Assembly: GCA_963810305.1 (NCBI GenBank) | Contig: CAWEMY010000003.1 | Span: 62,001-126,000 of the forward strand | DNA: 64,000 nucleotides | Direction: 5' to 3' | Source of the DNA: JACDCA01 sp963810305 | GTDB taxonomy: Bacteria; Acidobacteriota; Vicinamibacteria; Vicinamibacterales; 2-12-FULL-66-21 | In this document: positions 46,348 through 56,900 of the stretch, piece after piece | Position numbering within the stretch: position 1 is the stretch's first letter | Layout of the letters: each line of letters opens with the position of its first letter | The notes under the pieces: generated by a model | Seen by the model: the letters and a program-made list of their open reading frames with translations, nothing else | Databases searched by the model: none | Told to the model about the DNA's origin: nothing | Program-made: the position numbers and the translations under genes

Positions 46348-49221
46348 GGCTGGGTGGTCGAGCCGACGAGGCGGGCGTACTCCGCGCGAGCGGCGAGCAG
46401 GGGAGCGAAGTCGGCGTCCGCCTTTTTCCAGATGGCGAAGAGCTCCTGGTAGGCGGCACGGCTCGCGCCGGTGTCGCCGTTACGCGCATGCGCGCGCGCG
46501 AGGCCGAGCTGTGCGAGTGGAACCGTCGGCGCGAACGGATCCACGCCGCGATGCTGCAGGACGTTCCGGTACTCGCGGATCGCATCGACGTACATCGACT
46601 TCTGCACGAACGCTTCCCCGCGAAGATAGGGAGGCACCAGGCCGGCCACTGTTCCGAGCTCCGTCACCTGGGCTGCCTTCAATGCGTCGAGAGCTTCGTC
46701 TGGCCTCTGTGCTTTCAAGGCTGCGGCCGCGCGTGTCACCGGGCCGAGCACGCTCCGCACGAAGGTCGCCTCGGGGTAGCGCTGCTCGGCGCGCTGGACG
46801 AGTGCGAGCGCCTCGGCACTCAATCCGCTCATCGCCAATGCCGCCGCCGAACGGAATCGCGGGATCGTACCCGGCCCGTCCGAATCCGTATCGGCGAGCG
46901 CGAGCGCGCGGCGGACACTTGCCGCTGCGTCGGTGGGGTTGCGATAGAGCGCTTCGGTCCACGCGAAGTGCGCGGCGTAGCCGGACGCGGTGCCGCGAAG
47001 GTTCCGCGCAAGGGCCATCTCGGCCGCGCGGCGGTACCGCTCACTGGCCTCGACCAGACGTCCTTCATAGGCGGCGACCTGCGCCTGCGCCGATACGAGG
47101 TCGAACTCACGAGGGCGGTCTTTCGCCCATTCGACATGCGCCGCCGCCGATCCGTCCCCGGTGATCACTCCGATCTGGTAGAGCAGACGGCGTGTCGGTG
47201 TCGTTTCGACGCCGAGTTTGACCGCTTCTTCGCCGATCTTTTTCGCGTCCGCATAGCGGCCCATCGACCGGTAGGTAATCGCCAGGTTGGAGAGCGGGAA
47301 CGGATGCCCCGGCGACCGCCGCAACGCCTCTCGCGCTTCTTCTTCGGCGCGATCGTAACGCCCCATGCGGTGATGGATCAGCGCCAGCGCATTCGATGGA
47401 CGTGACTCGCGAGGATACGCGGTCTTCCACAACTCCAGCGTGCTTGCCGCCTTGTCCTGGTTGCCGGTTACACGGTCGTGGTACTGGTAATTGATGAAAA
47501 GCCGCTCGCGTTCGCTGACGCGTTTCTGCAGCCCGAACGCGAGCCGCGCGTACTCCTCGCTGCGGCGCAATTCGCCGATGCTGCCAAAGACAGTGGACAG
47601 CGTCGCGTAGGCGGCGGCGAATTCCTTGTCGAGCTCGATCGCCTGGTTGAAGAATGCGATCGACTCCAGCTCCCGCCCGCGGCGGCGCTCTTCCAGGCCG
47701 AGCGCGTAGGCCTTCAACGCCGGCAACGACGGCGTCGTCGCCTGCTCGATCGGCACGTCGAAGCGTTGGATCGACGGGAGCGACTCGCCGAGTCTCCCGC
47801 GCATCCGCGAGGACATCGACCCCAGCTCGCTGAAGACGCGCTCCTTGGCGGCCTCGGCTTGCTCGCGGGCGAGCGGCTCGCCGGTCTGGCAATCGGTCGC
47901 ATTGAGGTTGAGCACGTAGCTGGTGCCGAGCGGTGCAATCGAGCCGTCGAGCATCGCCTTGAGCCCGAGCCGCTGACACACTTCCCGCGCAACCGGCAGA
48001 AGTCAGACGATCGTCGGCCGGGCGCCCCATAGAGCGGAGCGTCTCGCGGACGCGCTGGTCGGAGACGATGTCGAGAAATGGCGACTGGTTGAGTTGCGCG
48101 CTGAGCGCCGTGCCGAGCGTCTGGTCAAAGTCGGCATCACCGGTCGTGTTCTCGAACGCGCCGATCAGAATGCTGTCGCGATCGGTGAGAGCCGCGCTGC
48201 GTGGTGTGAGCCAGGTGTAGGCGGCGACGCCGCCGAGCAGAACAACCGCCAGGCTCGCGGCAATCGTCCACTTGATCCGGGATCGCCTCGACCCGGAGAC
48301 CGAAGGCTCCTGCGCGGGGCCGATGGAACTCGCGTCGGGATCGAACCGCAGCAACGCGGCCCGGACGTCGGCCAGCAGCAGCGCGGCCGTCTGGTAGCGG
48401 TCGTTCGGATCGGTGGCCATCAGCTTCAGGATGATGGCTTCGACATCCTCGGGGATATCGGGATTCACCGTGCGGGGAGATACCAGGATCCCGTTCACGA
48501 TCCGCATCGCGATAAGCGCGAGGTCGTCGCCGCCGAAGGCCCGGCGCCCGGTCGCCATTTCGTAGACAACCGCGCCCAGTGAAAAGAGGTCCGACCGCGC
48601 GTCGAGGGGCTGGCCGTGCGCCTGCTCCGGCGACATGTAAGCCGCCGTGCCGATGGCCACACCTGTCGCGGTCAGGTCTGGTGCTCCTTTGACCGCGACC
48701 GTGGGTGACGAGGGCGTGTGGGGGATGGCGGTTGCGGTGGCCGAATCGGCGGCGGTCGTCTTCGCCAGGCCGAAGTCGAGCACCTTCAGGTGGTTCCCGT
48801 ACGTGACGAAGAGGTTCGCGGGCTTGATGTCGCGATGGATGATCCCGCGGCGATGCGCTGCGTCGAGCGCGTCAGCAATCTGCCGGGCGAAATCGAGTAC
48901 GCGCGGGATCGGGATCGGTCCTGCTTCGATCAGTTGCCGGACGGTTCTTCCCTCCAGCCGTTCCATGGCGATGAACGGCTGACCGTCCTGATCGCCGAGC
49001 TCGTGGATCGTGCAGATGTGCGGATGCTGGAGGGACGACGCCAGTCGCGCTTCGCGTTCGAACCGCGCGCGCCAGTCCGGAGTCGTGCTGACATCTTTCT
49101 TCAGGAGCTTGATGGCAACTTCACGGCCGAGCCGGAGGTCCTGCGCGCGGTACACCACTCCCATGCCGCCATCGCCGAGGCGGTCGAGCAGACGGTAGTG
49201 GGAAATAACGGACGGTTCCAT
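46344..49221 (-). CDS. Ser/Thr protein kinase with membrane span and TPR region, one frameshift
   Basis: About 958 residues. Active kinase domain: GDGGMGVVYRAQDLRLGREV, VAIKLLKK, HRDIKPANLF, DFGLAKTTAA, GTAAYMSPEQAHG. Membrane span IAASLAVVLLGGVAAYTWL. Near 48003 one extra base separates MGRPADDRLT from VAREVCQRLGLKAML. The rest contains an adenylate-cyclase-associated-type segment (SILIGAFENTTGDADFDQTL) and TPRs (ESIAFFNQAIELDKEFAAAY). Paralogous over its whole length to the pseudokinase it is translationally coupled with. Its 5' side is preceded by a class A array. Confidence 0.9.
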
Positions 49222-49235
49222 CGCGATCGTGCGTA

Positions 49236-49392
49236 ACTGTAGTCCAGCCCTTCAGGGCTGCCCATCGTCAGGGCGTCCAGCCCTTTAGGGCTGCCCATCG
49301 TCAGGGCGTCCAGCCCTTCAGGGCTGCCCATCGTCGGGGCATCCAGCCCCTTTAGGGCGGCCCATCGTCGGGCGTCCAGCCCTTTGGGGCTT
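49236..49392. repeat. Class A tandem array, five copies
   Basis: Unit of ~33 bp: CCAGCCCTTTAGGGCTG plus CCCATCGTCAGGGCGT, same linker as the 36919-37135 array but reversed. Lies 15 nt upstream of the kinase start, where its hairpins would be in the 5' leader. Confidence 0.85.
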
Positions 49393-49438
49393 ATGAATGA
49401 GGTTTTGCCGAGAAGGCAATCCATTCTATCAAAGGAGG

Positions 49439-50932
49439 TTAGGGGCGGGTCGTGCTGGTGTGCGAGCTGGGCCGCAGATACCCGCCGGAAGGCGGTCGCG
49501 ACCGTTCGTTCCGTGCGCTCGCCGGGCGTTCGCGCCAGAGCGGTTTTGGCCGATCATGCCATCCACAGAGATAACCCAGCAGGCCGATGAGGACGCGTGG
49601 ATGCAGGAGCATCTCCGGACCCGTCAACATGTTCATCACGGAAAGAAGCCGACGCCGCACGGCGGTGTCCATCGTGGCGGTGGACACAACGGTGTCGAAG
49701 TATTTCTGCATCAATCGATCGCGCCTGCGGAGCTGCGCTCCCGTGGTGGTGGCGAGCCGCAGGTCTTCACTTGTCGCCAGGTCCCAGGCGGGACGGATCA
49801 CGCGCGCCATCTGCTTTTGCACGTAGAGAGCGAATCCCCGCTGGAAAGTGCCGGATCCCGACCACTCCTCATCGATGCGCGCTTTGAGCTCCATCGCTCC
49901 CAGAATCCCGGTGGTCATCCCCTGGCCGTAAACAGGATCGAAGCAGCACACCGAATCGCCGGCGGCGATCAGACCCTCCGGCCAGTTCTCCATCTCGTCG
50001 AAGCGCCGCCACCTGTTCGCGGTGCGCCGATGACTGATGATGGGGGTAAGCGGCGTCGCGTGCTGAAGGATATCGGAGAGGATCGGGCTGCGGAGCTCCT
50101 CCATGAATGCGTTGAATCCGGCTTCGTCGGTCCGCGGTGCGGCCTCCCCGTAACCGAAGAGCGTGAGGTGCCAGCGATTCCCCTCGACGGGAAAGAGGAT
50201 GCCTCCTTGCGGCGCTCCCGGCAGAGCCGCCTGTACATAGGCGGCCCGCCACCCGTCGAGCGCCGTGTCTTCCAGCGCAAAGAAACGGCTGGCGTAGGTC
50301 ATCCCCGCGTCGATGACCTGTTCGCGGACAGGGCCACGTTCCATCCCGATCAACCATTGAGGAAGTTGTGACCCGCGTCCGGTCGCATCGACTACCAGGT
50401 CGCCGATCACGTGGCGCCTGCCGTCCGCACCGCTGCGGCGCCGATCGCGTGCCTGGACGCCGACCACCCGCGAGCGGGAGTGAACCGTGACGAGACCGTC
50501 TACTGAGATACCGTCGCGGAGAGTGACGTTCGGCAGTTCCAGCGTACGACGCCGAACCTGCGCCTCGATCAGGTCGCGACTGGCGCAACACAACTCGAAG
50601 CCGGACGCGAAACGCGCGCCCCATCCGCCGGGTGTCAGCCAGGCCACGTCGTGACCGACGTCCAGTACCCGCGCGCCATCCTCGACCATTTCACGGAGGA
50701 AGCCTGGAAAAAGCCTTTCCAGCTCCTGGGCACCTCGTGCGAGCAGCACGTGAACGTGGCGTGACTGCGGCACGCCGGCACGCGGGCTTGGAGTACTTGG
50801 TAGCTGATCGCGCTCGAGAATCGTTACTTGTTCGAAACGTTCCGACAGGATCGCTGCAATCACGCATCCGACGACGCTGCCGCCGACGACGATCGCATGA
50901 GTGGAGTTGGTGGTCTGGTTCGAGGTAGTCAC
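49439..50932 (-). CDS. FAD-dependent monooxygenase/oxidoreductase
   Basis: 497 residues from GTG 50932 (AGGA 6 nt upstream). FAD Rossmann motif IVVGGSVVGCVIAAIL, second strand VTILERDQLP, and the GD motif LIAAGDSVCCFDPVYGQGMT. GDLVVDATGRGSQLP and FALEDTALDGWRAAYVQAAL also fit the aromatic-hydroxylase-like (PHBH-fold) superfamily. No transmembrane segment. Substrate unknown; neighbours do not suggest a pathway. Confidence 0.88.
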   Translation of the reverse strand: MTTSNQTTNSTHAIVVGGSVVGCVIAAILSERFEQVTILERDQLPSTPSPRAGVPQSRHVHVLLARGAQELERLFPGFLREMVEDGARVLDVGHDVAWLTPGGWGARFASGFELCCASRDLIEAQVRRRTLELPNVTLRDGISVDGLVTVHSRSRVVGVQARDRRRSGADGRRHVIGDLVVDATGRGSQLPQWLIGMERGPVREQVIDAGMTYASRFFALEDTALDGWRAAYVQAALPGAPQGGILFPVEGNRWHLTLFGYGEAAPRTDEAGFNAFMEELRSPILSDILQHATPLTPIISHRRTANRWRRFDEMENWPEGLIAAGDSVCCFDPVYGQGMTTGILGAMELKARIDEEWSGSGTFQRGFALYVQKQMARVIRPAWDLATSEDLRLATTTGAQLRRRDRLMQKYFDTVVSTATMDTAVRRRLLSVMNMLTGPEMLLHPRVLIGLLGYLCGWHDRPKPLWRERPASARNERSRPPSGGYLRPSSHTSTTRP

Positions 50933-51048
50933 TGGGGTCCTGCTCCGTTAAAATCAGCGCCCCACACATGTAGAGGCGAGACTGGTCACGATAGCGGCCA
51001 GGCGCGAGCGATGTCTTGAGGCGGCAGTGAATTTTGGATGAAAGTGCG

Positions 51049-52785
51049 ATGAAGTCGAGCGCTTCGAACGGTCTGGCTCGTCCGTATCGCTACAGCTTCG
51101 GGCCCTACAGCCTCGAGACGGCTGCGAGGCTGGTGACGAAAGGGAGCGAGTCGCTGCCGCTGCCCCCTAAAGCCGTCGAAACCCTCCTCGTTCTTGTCGA
51201 ACGCGCCGGGCAGGTCGTCAGCCGCGACGACTTGATCCAGCATGTCTGGCCCGACGCGTTCGTGGAGCCGAACAACCTGGCGCAGCAGATCTCGATGGTG
51301 CGCGAGGCGCTCGACGACCGCGGCAAGCGCCCGCAGTACATCGAAACCGTTTCGCGCCGCGGCTACCGGTTCATCGCGCCGGTTACGTCGCACGCCCGCT
51401 CCACATCGATCTCGCAACCAGCCCCGGCCACACCGGAGGCGACGATCCCGCAGGTCCATTACACGCGCAGTGGAAACGTGAACATCGCCTACCAGGTCGT
51501 CGGCGAGGGCCCCCTCGACATCGTCTTTGTCATGGGTTGGGTGTCACATCTCGAAGAGTTCTGGACCGAGCCTTCGTTTGCGCGCTTTCTCACCCGCCTC
51601 GCCGGCTTCAGCCGGCTGATCCTCTTCGACAAGCGCGGCACCGGCTTGTCGGATCGTGTCTCGGAGCTGCCGACGCTCGAGCAGCGGATGGACGACGTGC
51701 GCGCGGTGATGGACGCCGTGGGTTCGACGCGCGCGGCACTGCTCGGCGTGTCAGAAGGCGGGCCGATGTGCGCGCTGTTTGCCGCCACCTACCCGGCGCG
51801 GACGCTCGCGCTGATGATGATCGGCTCGTACGCGCGGCGGCTGTGGGCCCCCGACTATCCGTGGGGCCCGAGGGAGGAACAGCGCGAAGCGTTTTACGCG
51901 GAGATCGAGCAGCACTGGGGTGGACCGCTTGGCATCGAGGAGCGTGCCCCCAGCCGGGCGAATGATCCGGCCTTTCGCGACTGGTGGGCACATTACCTGC
52001 GGCAGGGAGCGAGCCCGGGGGCGGCGCTCGCGCTCACACGCATGAACGCCGAGGTCGACATCCGCGAGGTGTTGCCGCTGGTTCGCGTCCCGTCGCTGGT
52101 GATGCACCGGACCGGCGATCGCTGCCTGCTGGTCGAGGAAGGCCGCTATCTGGCCTCGCGGATCCCCGGCGCGCGCTTCGTCGAGCTGCCCGGCAACGAT
52201 CACCTGCCGTTTGTCGGCGATCAGGACGAAATCGTCTCCGTGATCGAGCGTTTCGTCGAGACGTTCAGCAGCGTCGGCGGCGAGGAACGCGCCCTCGGGA
52301 CAGTACTCTGCGTCCTCAAACGCACTCCGCCTTCGCCAAGGCTACGGCGGACAGGCCGGCGGACAGGGCCGGTTGACGATGCGGCTCGTGTGGAGGATCT
52401 GATTCGCCCCATCGCCGCACGCCATCGCGGTCAGTGGTCGGGATCGAGCGACTCGGCGTGGATGATGACGTTCGACGGTCCGGCACGCGCGATCCGCGCG
52501 GCGGGCTTCGTGTTGGCTGCGCTGGCGCAGAGCGGCATTGTCGCCAGTGCCGGCCTTCACACCGGTGAATGCGACCATCGCGACGGAGTCATCGAGGGAA
52601 TGGCGGTCAGCGTTGCCCGCGCAATTGCCGAGCGCGCGGCGCCGGGCGAGCTGCTCATCTCCCGCACCGTGAAGGATCTCGTCGCCGGCGCTGCCTTCCG
52701 TTTTACCGAACGCGGCCGGCATCCGATGCCCGAAGATGCGGGGGAGTGGCGCCTCTACGCGGTGGAGTCGTTCGCGGGCGTATGA
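51049..52785 (+). CDS. Winged-helix / alpha-beta hydrolase / cyclase-like fusion
   Basis: 578 residues from ATG 51049; a TTG 5 codons earlier is possible. Residues ~15-110 form an OmpR/CadC-type winged helix (SLPLPPKAVETLLVLVERAG, NNLAQQISMVREALDDRGKR, YIETVSRRGYRFIAPV). Residues ~135-410 are an alpha/beta hydrolase with nucleophile elbow LLGVSEGGPMCALF, acid MHRTGDRCLL and ELPGNDHLPFVG. The last ~130 resemble the C-terminal half of a class III nucleotide cyclase (ASAGLHTGECD, ERAAPGELLISRTVKDLVAG) lacking its metal aspartates. A class B repeat encodes the linker before it. No membrane segment. Confidence 0.85.
   Translation: MKSSASNGLARPYRYSFGPYSLETAARLVTKGSESLPLPPKAVETLLVLVERAGQVVSRDDLIQHVWPDAFVEPNNLAQQISMVREALDDRGKRPQYIETVSRRGYRFIAPVTSHARSTSISQPAPATPEATIPQVHYTRSGNVNIAYQVVGEGPLDIVFVMGWVSHLEEFWTEPSFARFLTRLAGFSRLILFDKRGTGLSDRVSELPTLEQRMDDVRAVMDAVGSTRAALLGVSEGGPMCALFAATYPARTLALMMIGSYARRLWAPDYPWGPREEQREAFYAEIEQHWGGPLGIEERAPSRANDPAFRDWWAHYLRQGASPGAALALTRMNAEVDIREVLPLVRVPSLVMHRTGDRCLLVEEGRYLASRIPGARFVELPGNDHLPFVGDQDEIVSVIERFVETFSSVGGEERALGTVLCVLKRTPPSPRLRRTGRRTGPVDDAARVEDLIRPIAARHRGQWSGSSDSAWMMTFDGPARAIRAAGFVLAALAQSGIVASAGLHTGECDHRDGVIEGMAVSVARAIAERAAPGELLISRTVKDLVAGAAFRFTERGRHPMPEDAGEWRLYAVESFAGV
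52324..52367. repeat. Class B repeat inside a coding region
   Basis: ACTCCGCCTTCGCCAAGGCT then ACGGCGGACAGG lies in frame within the linker between hydrolase and cyclase-like domains of the fusion protein, encoding TPPSPRLRRTGRRTGP. Confidence 0.7.
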
Positions 52786-52792
52786 TCCTTCA

Positions 52793-53704
52793 ATGACGCG
52801 CCTCCTGGCCGCGCTCGCGCTCGTGGCCGCCGCCAGCACAGTTCCTTCGCAACATCTTCTCGAGATTCAGGCCGTGGCCGTCGATCGCAACGGCAATCCC
52901 GTAACCGATCTCGAGCAACAGGAGCTCGAGGTCTGGATCAACGGATTTCGCGTCCCGATTCAATCGATCGCGGCGGTCACGCCTCTCGCGGACGCGCGCG
53001 CCGGACGCCTGATCCTGCTCCTCCTCGACAACATCACCATCGATCCGCGCCTGGTGCCGCGCGTTCGGGAAGTGGCGCGGCGTTTCGTGACGAAGATGCT
53101 TCCCGAGGATCGGATGGCGGTCGTCCGGCTCGATGGCGACGCGGTCGAGATCACGGCTGACTCGTCGCGGCTCCTCAGCCGCGTCGAGTCGTACAACCAG
53201 ACCGCGGGGGTGGTTCAGCCGCAACACCTTGGACCGCAGGTGCTCACCTCGGTTGCAGCACTCGCCCGCGAACTGAGCGAGGCTCGAGAGCCTCGCAAGT
53301 TCATCGTCGCCATTGGTTCCGGCTGGCTGCTGGACACGCCCATCCCGCCGCCACAGGTCGCTACCGAAGTACGGCGCGAGTGGCTCGATGCCGTCCGCGC
53401 GATGGCGGCGGCGGACGTGAGTTTTTACGTGATCGATCCCGGCGGCGTTGGCACGGCACGAGCCGGCATGGGCAAGGATGGCTTCGCGCGCGACGCCGGC
53501 GGTCATGCGTTCATCAACACCAACGATCTCAATGGCGCGGTCGACCAGATCCTGCGGGAGGCTCGCAACTATTACGTGATCGCTGTCAGCGATCCGCCGG
53601 TCGGCCGTAAGGCGCCGGTGCGCGAGCTCGACGTTCGCTCGCTACGGCGCGACGTGACCGTGCGCGCCCGCCGGGCGATCCCTGGTGGAATCGCGGATCG
53701 CTGA
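52793..53704 (+). CDS. VWFA-related secreted protein
   Basis: 303 residues from ATG 52793, 7 nt after the fusion gene. Signal peptide (MTRLLAALALVAAASTVPSQ). Fold order matches the acidobacterial VWFA-related family: VDRNGNPVTDLEQQELEVWI, LILLLLDNITIDPRLVPRV, EARNYYVIAVSDPPVGRKAP. The MIDAS DxSxS is replaced by DNITID, so metal binding is doubtful. Probably co-transcribed with the fusion gene. Confidence 0.82.
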   Translation: MTRLLAALALVAAASTVPSQHLLEIQAVAVDRNGNPVTDLEQQELEVWINGFRVPIQSIAAVTPLADARAGRLILLLLDNITIDPRLVPRVREVARRFVTKMLPEDRMAVVRLDGDAVEITADSSRLLSRVESYNQTAGVVQPQHLGPQVLTSVAALARELSEAREPRKFIVAIGSGWLLDTPIPPPQVATEVRREWLDAVRAMAAADVSFYVIDPGGVGTARAGMGKDGFARDAGGHAFINTNDLNGAVDQILREARNYYVIAVSDPPVGRKAPVRELDVRSLRRDVTVRARRAIPGGIADR

Positions 53705-53750
53705 GCGCCGGGCGCGGTTCGCGGTTCGCGGTTCGCGGGATGCGGGATGC
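53705..53750. repeat. Class D array (GCGGTTC / GCGGGAT units)
   Basis: Seven-nt units GCGGTTC x3-4 then GCGGGAT x2 immediately after the VWFA stop. Confidence 0.7.
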
Positions 53751-53753
53751 GGT

Positions 53754-53948
53754 TCACTTGTGCGGCACGCCCTTTCGTCCTGTGATCCTGATCTGCCCGT
53801 CGTAGGTCACTTCGTCGTCGGCGCTCGCCAGCGCGGAAAACCTCAACCCGTCGAATGCATCATAGGCCAGTTGGCGGCCGGCGAGACTGAAGCACGCCGG
53901 CGCCCCCCGGACTTCGGAAATGAGTTCTTCTGATCTCCTGCTTACGAA
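53754..53948 (-). pseudogene. Possible gene fragment
   Basis: Sixty-four codons without a start codon, with protein-like sequence: ISEVRGAPACFSLAGRQLAY, DAFDGLRFSALASADDEVTY, ITGRKGVPHK, then TGA. Looks like the C-terminus of a truncated gene; the family was not recognised. The region above it (53925-53990) is a CTCCTGA-type class D array bordering the receptor stop. Confidence 0.35.
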
Positions 53949-53993
53949 CTAATTCTCCTGACCTCCTTATCTCCTGTTATCCACCTCTTAAAC

Positions 53994-56900
53994 TCAGAAG
54001 ATGACTTTGATCGCGAGCTGCGTCTGGCGCGGATCGCCGACGCCGGTTCGCAGGAATCCGGCGAAATCAAACAGCGCCGGCGTGCTGAGCGGGTTGATGT
54101 TGTTCGCGTTGTTGAAGGTGTTGAACATCTCGATGATCGGCACGATTTCGACGTTCCCACCGACCTTGAATGCACGCGAGAGGCGCCAGTCGAAGCTGAA
54201 GAACTCGTTGTCTTTGCGCTCGCCGTTCCGTCCACGATCCGCGCCGTTGAGGACCCGTGGACTGGCGGTGATCGGCTGCGCCGTCCGCGCCTGGATGCGC
54301 GCGTTGGCGCGGATGTCGGCCGGCAGCGTGAAGTATCCGAACAGATTCACTTTGTGACGGATGTCGCGGTCCGACGGGCCCCAGTCCTGCTCCAGATCGA
54401 AGAAGTTGAAGCTGCGGTCGGTGAACGGATCGCGCTCGTTCGAATCGTTGTCTTCGTCCTTGGCGAGCACGTAGTTGCCCTCGAGCTGATACCCCTCCGA
54501 GAAGCGCTTGCGAATGCCGATTGTCAGGGCGCGGTATTTCGACTCGCCGAAACTGTTGGCGACCATCACCTCGCCGAGGAAGGGGCTCCACGGTCCGTCG
54601 GCCGGGTACAAGAACGTGTTGCCGGTACCGGGCCCGTCGTTGCAGCACGTGCCGGGCAGTCGGTTGTAGTTCAGGAACCGGGTCAGATTGCGCCCCTCAG
54701 TCCAGGTGAAATCGCCGTAGACCGCCCAATCGGCCATCAGTTGCTGCTCGTAGGCCACGTTGTAGGCGTAGATCCGCGGATTCTTGTAGTCGCGATGGAA
54801 CACGCGGACGCCGCTGAACAACGGGAACTGTCCCGGCGCGACCGCCTGCACCGGCAGCACGCCGGGCCAGGTCGGTGTCGGCGCTCCGAACGCAAGTAGA
54901 TTGGCCGTGTTCGTGAAGAGCGTCTGCTGCTGGACGCCGTTGGTCGTGACCGATCCGACCTGCGAGAGCATGTTCTGCCTCGCGGAGTAGATGCCGACGC
55001 TGCCGCGCAGCACCGACCTTCCGTTGCCCATCACGTCCCACGCCACACCTGCCCGCGGCTGGAACATCGCCCACTGATCGGGGATCGTGCCGTCGGACGG
55101 GAAGGCAGGATCGTCGAGAAACTGTCCATACGCCGTCGTCGCTGGATCGATTGTTTCGGGCATGAGCTGAGCGTCCCACCGCAGCCCGTAGTTGATCGTC
55201 AGGTTGGCACGTGGCTGCCACTGGTCCTGCGCGAACAGCGAGAACTCGTCGTTCGTGATCTTCGAGGCCCCCGCCGCGTCGTTTGCGGGGCCATCGAGCG
55301 CCGCCCCCTGCAGATAGAGCAGCAGCGGACCACCGGCCGTCGTTCCCGCGCATGTTGTCGGATGGGTCACGAACGAACCGTTCGAGCATGAGACGGTGTT
55401 TGGCCCGAACCCGCCGGGCGCCGCGGGGGATGAGTAACGCAGGAACCCGGTGACGCTGTCGAAGATGTAGCGGCCGCTGAAGAAGCCGCGGAAGACCTGG
55501 TCGTTGAGCGTGTGCATCCACTCGCCGCCAATCTTGAAGGTGTGGGATCCACGTATCAGCGAGACGTTGTCCTTGAGCTGCGTTCGCCAGATCAGTTCGT
55601 CGACATTCGGCTGCAGAAAGAACGGATTGCCGAAGCGGAACGTCGGCACGAACCCCATCCCGGTGTCGGCCGCGACCGCGGAGTCGACCGCCGTACGCGG
55701 CCGTTTCTCGCGCGAGTAGGTGAAATGCGCTTCGTTCAGCATCCGCGACGAGAGCGTCGTGAACCAGTTCAGATTCAGCACGTTGATGCGCGCCGGATCT
55801 CCCTCGATGCCATTGGCGGACGAGCCGTAGGTCGCGACGTCGAACGTCTCGTTCTCCTTCTTCGAGTGATTGAAATTCCACGATCCGGAAAAGTTGTTCT
55901 TGTCGTTGGCGACCAGATCGATCTTGGTCAGCAGCGAGATGGTCTCGACCGGATGTTCGATCGGCGTCCCCTCGTTCTGGCTGAAACGGCTCTGGAAAAA
56001 GGAGAGCAGGGCCGTCCGCTGGCAGTCCCCGTTCGCGTTGATCAGCGCCTCGTTCTGCTGGAGCGTGGGGTTCGCCACCGGGCAGGGCGTATCGCCAACC
56101 TGCCGCCCGAGGTTCGGCCGTTTGAAGTTGCCCGTGATCCCCTCGAGCGCGACGAAGAAGAATGCCTTGTCAGTTTTCAGCGGACCGCCGAAGGTGCCAC
56201 CAAACTGTTCGCGCCGGAAGTCTTCCAGGCGGGTGCCGTCCGACAGGTCTCCGGTCAGGGCCGCGATCCGCTGGAAGTGAAAAAGGCTTCCGCTCTTCTG
56301 GTTCGTGCCCGACTTCGTGATGACGTTGACGACGCCCCCGGCCGTGCGGCCGAATTCCGCCGGGGCGCCGGTGGCAATCACCTGGAACTCCTTGATTGCT
56401 TCGAGCGTGATGTCCACCGCGGCGCGCTGCCCGCCGGCTTGTTCCCCGAAGAACCCGTTGTTGTAGTCGCCGCCGTCGAGGCTGATGTTGTTGAAGATCC
56501 CGCGCTGCCCCGCGAAGGTGATCTCGTCGCCGTCGGGCCCCTGGACGATGGAGACGCCGGGCGTGAGCGTGAGGAGATCCTCGAACTTGCGTCCGAGGTT
56601 AGGGATGTTCTCGACCGTCAGCGTGCCGAGCGTGGTCGCCGAGGCCGTGCGAGTGGAATCGACCACGCTGGTGCCCCCGGTGACCGTCACCGTTTCGGCG
56701 ACGCCGCCGACTTTCATGGCGACCGGAAGTGTCACCGTCTGCCCCACCGTCAGCGGCACGTCCTCCTGCACCAGCGTGGCGAACGCCGGGATCTTGAAGG
56801 TCAGACGATAGGTGCCTGGAGGGAGCTGCAGGAACACGAACCGCGCGTCCTCTCCGGTAGTGAGCGTTCTCGTCAGGCTGGTGCTGACGTTGACCGCTTC

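Noticed and set aside
49236..49392. CRISPR-like array of 33-bp units
   Set aside because: The sequence between the palindromes is the same in every unit, so there are no unique spacers, and no cas gene is in the window.
52793..53704. Metal-binding VWA domain
   Set aside because: The MIDAS serines are replaced (DNITID), so metal-dependent adhesion cannot be claimed although the fold fits.
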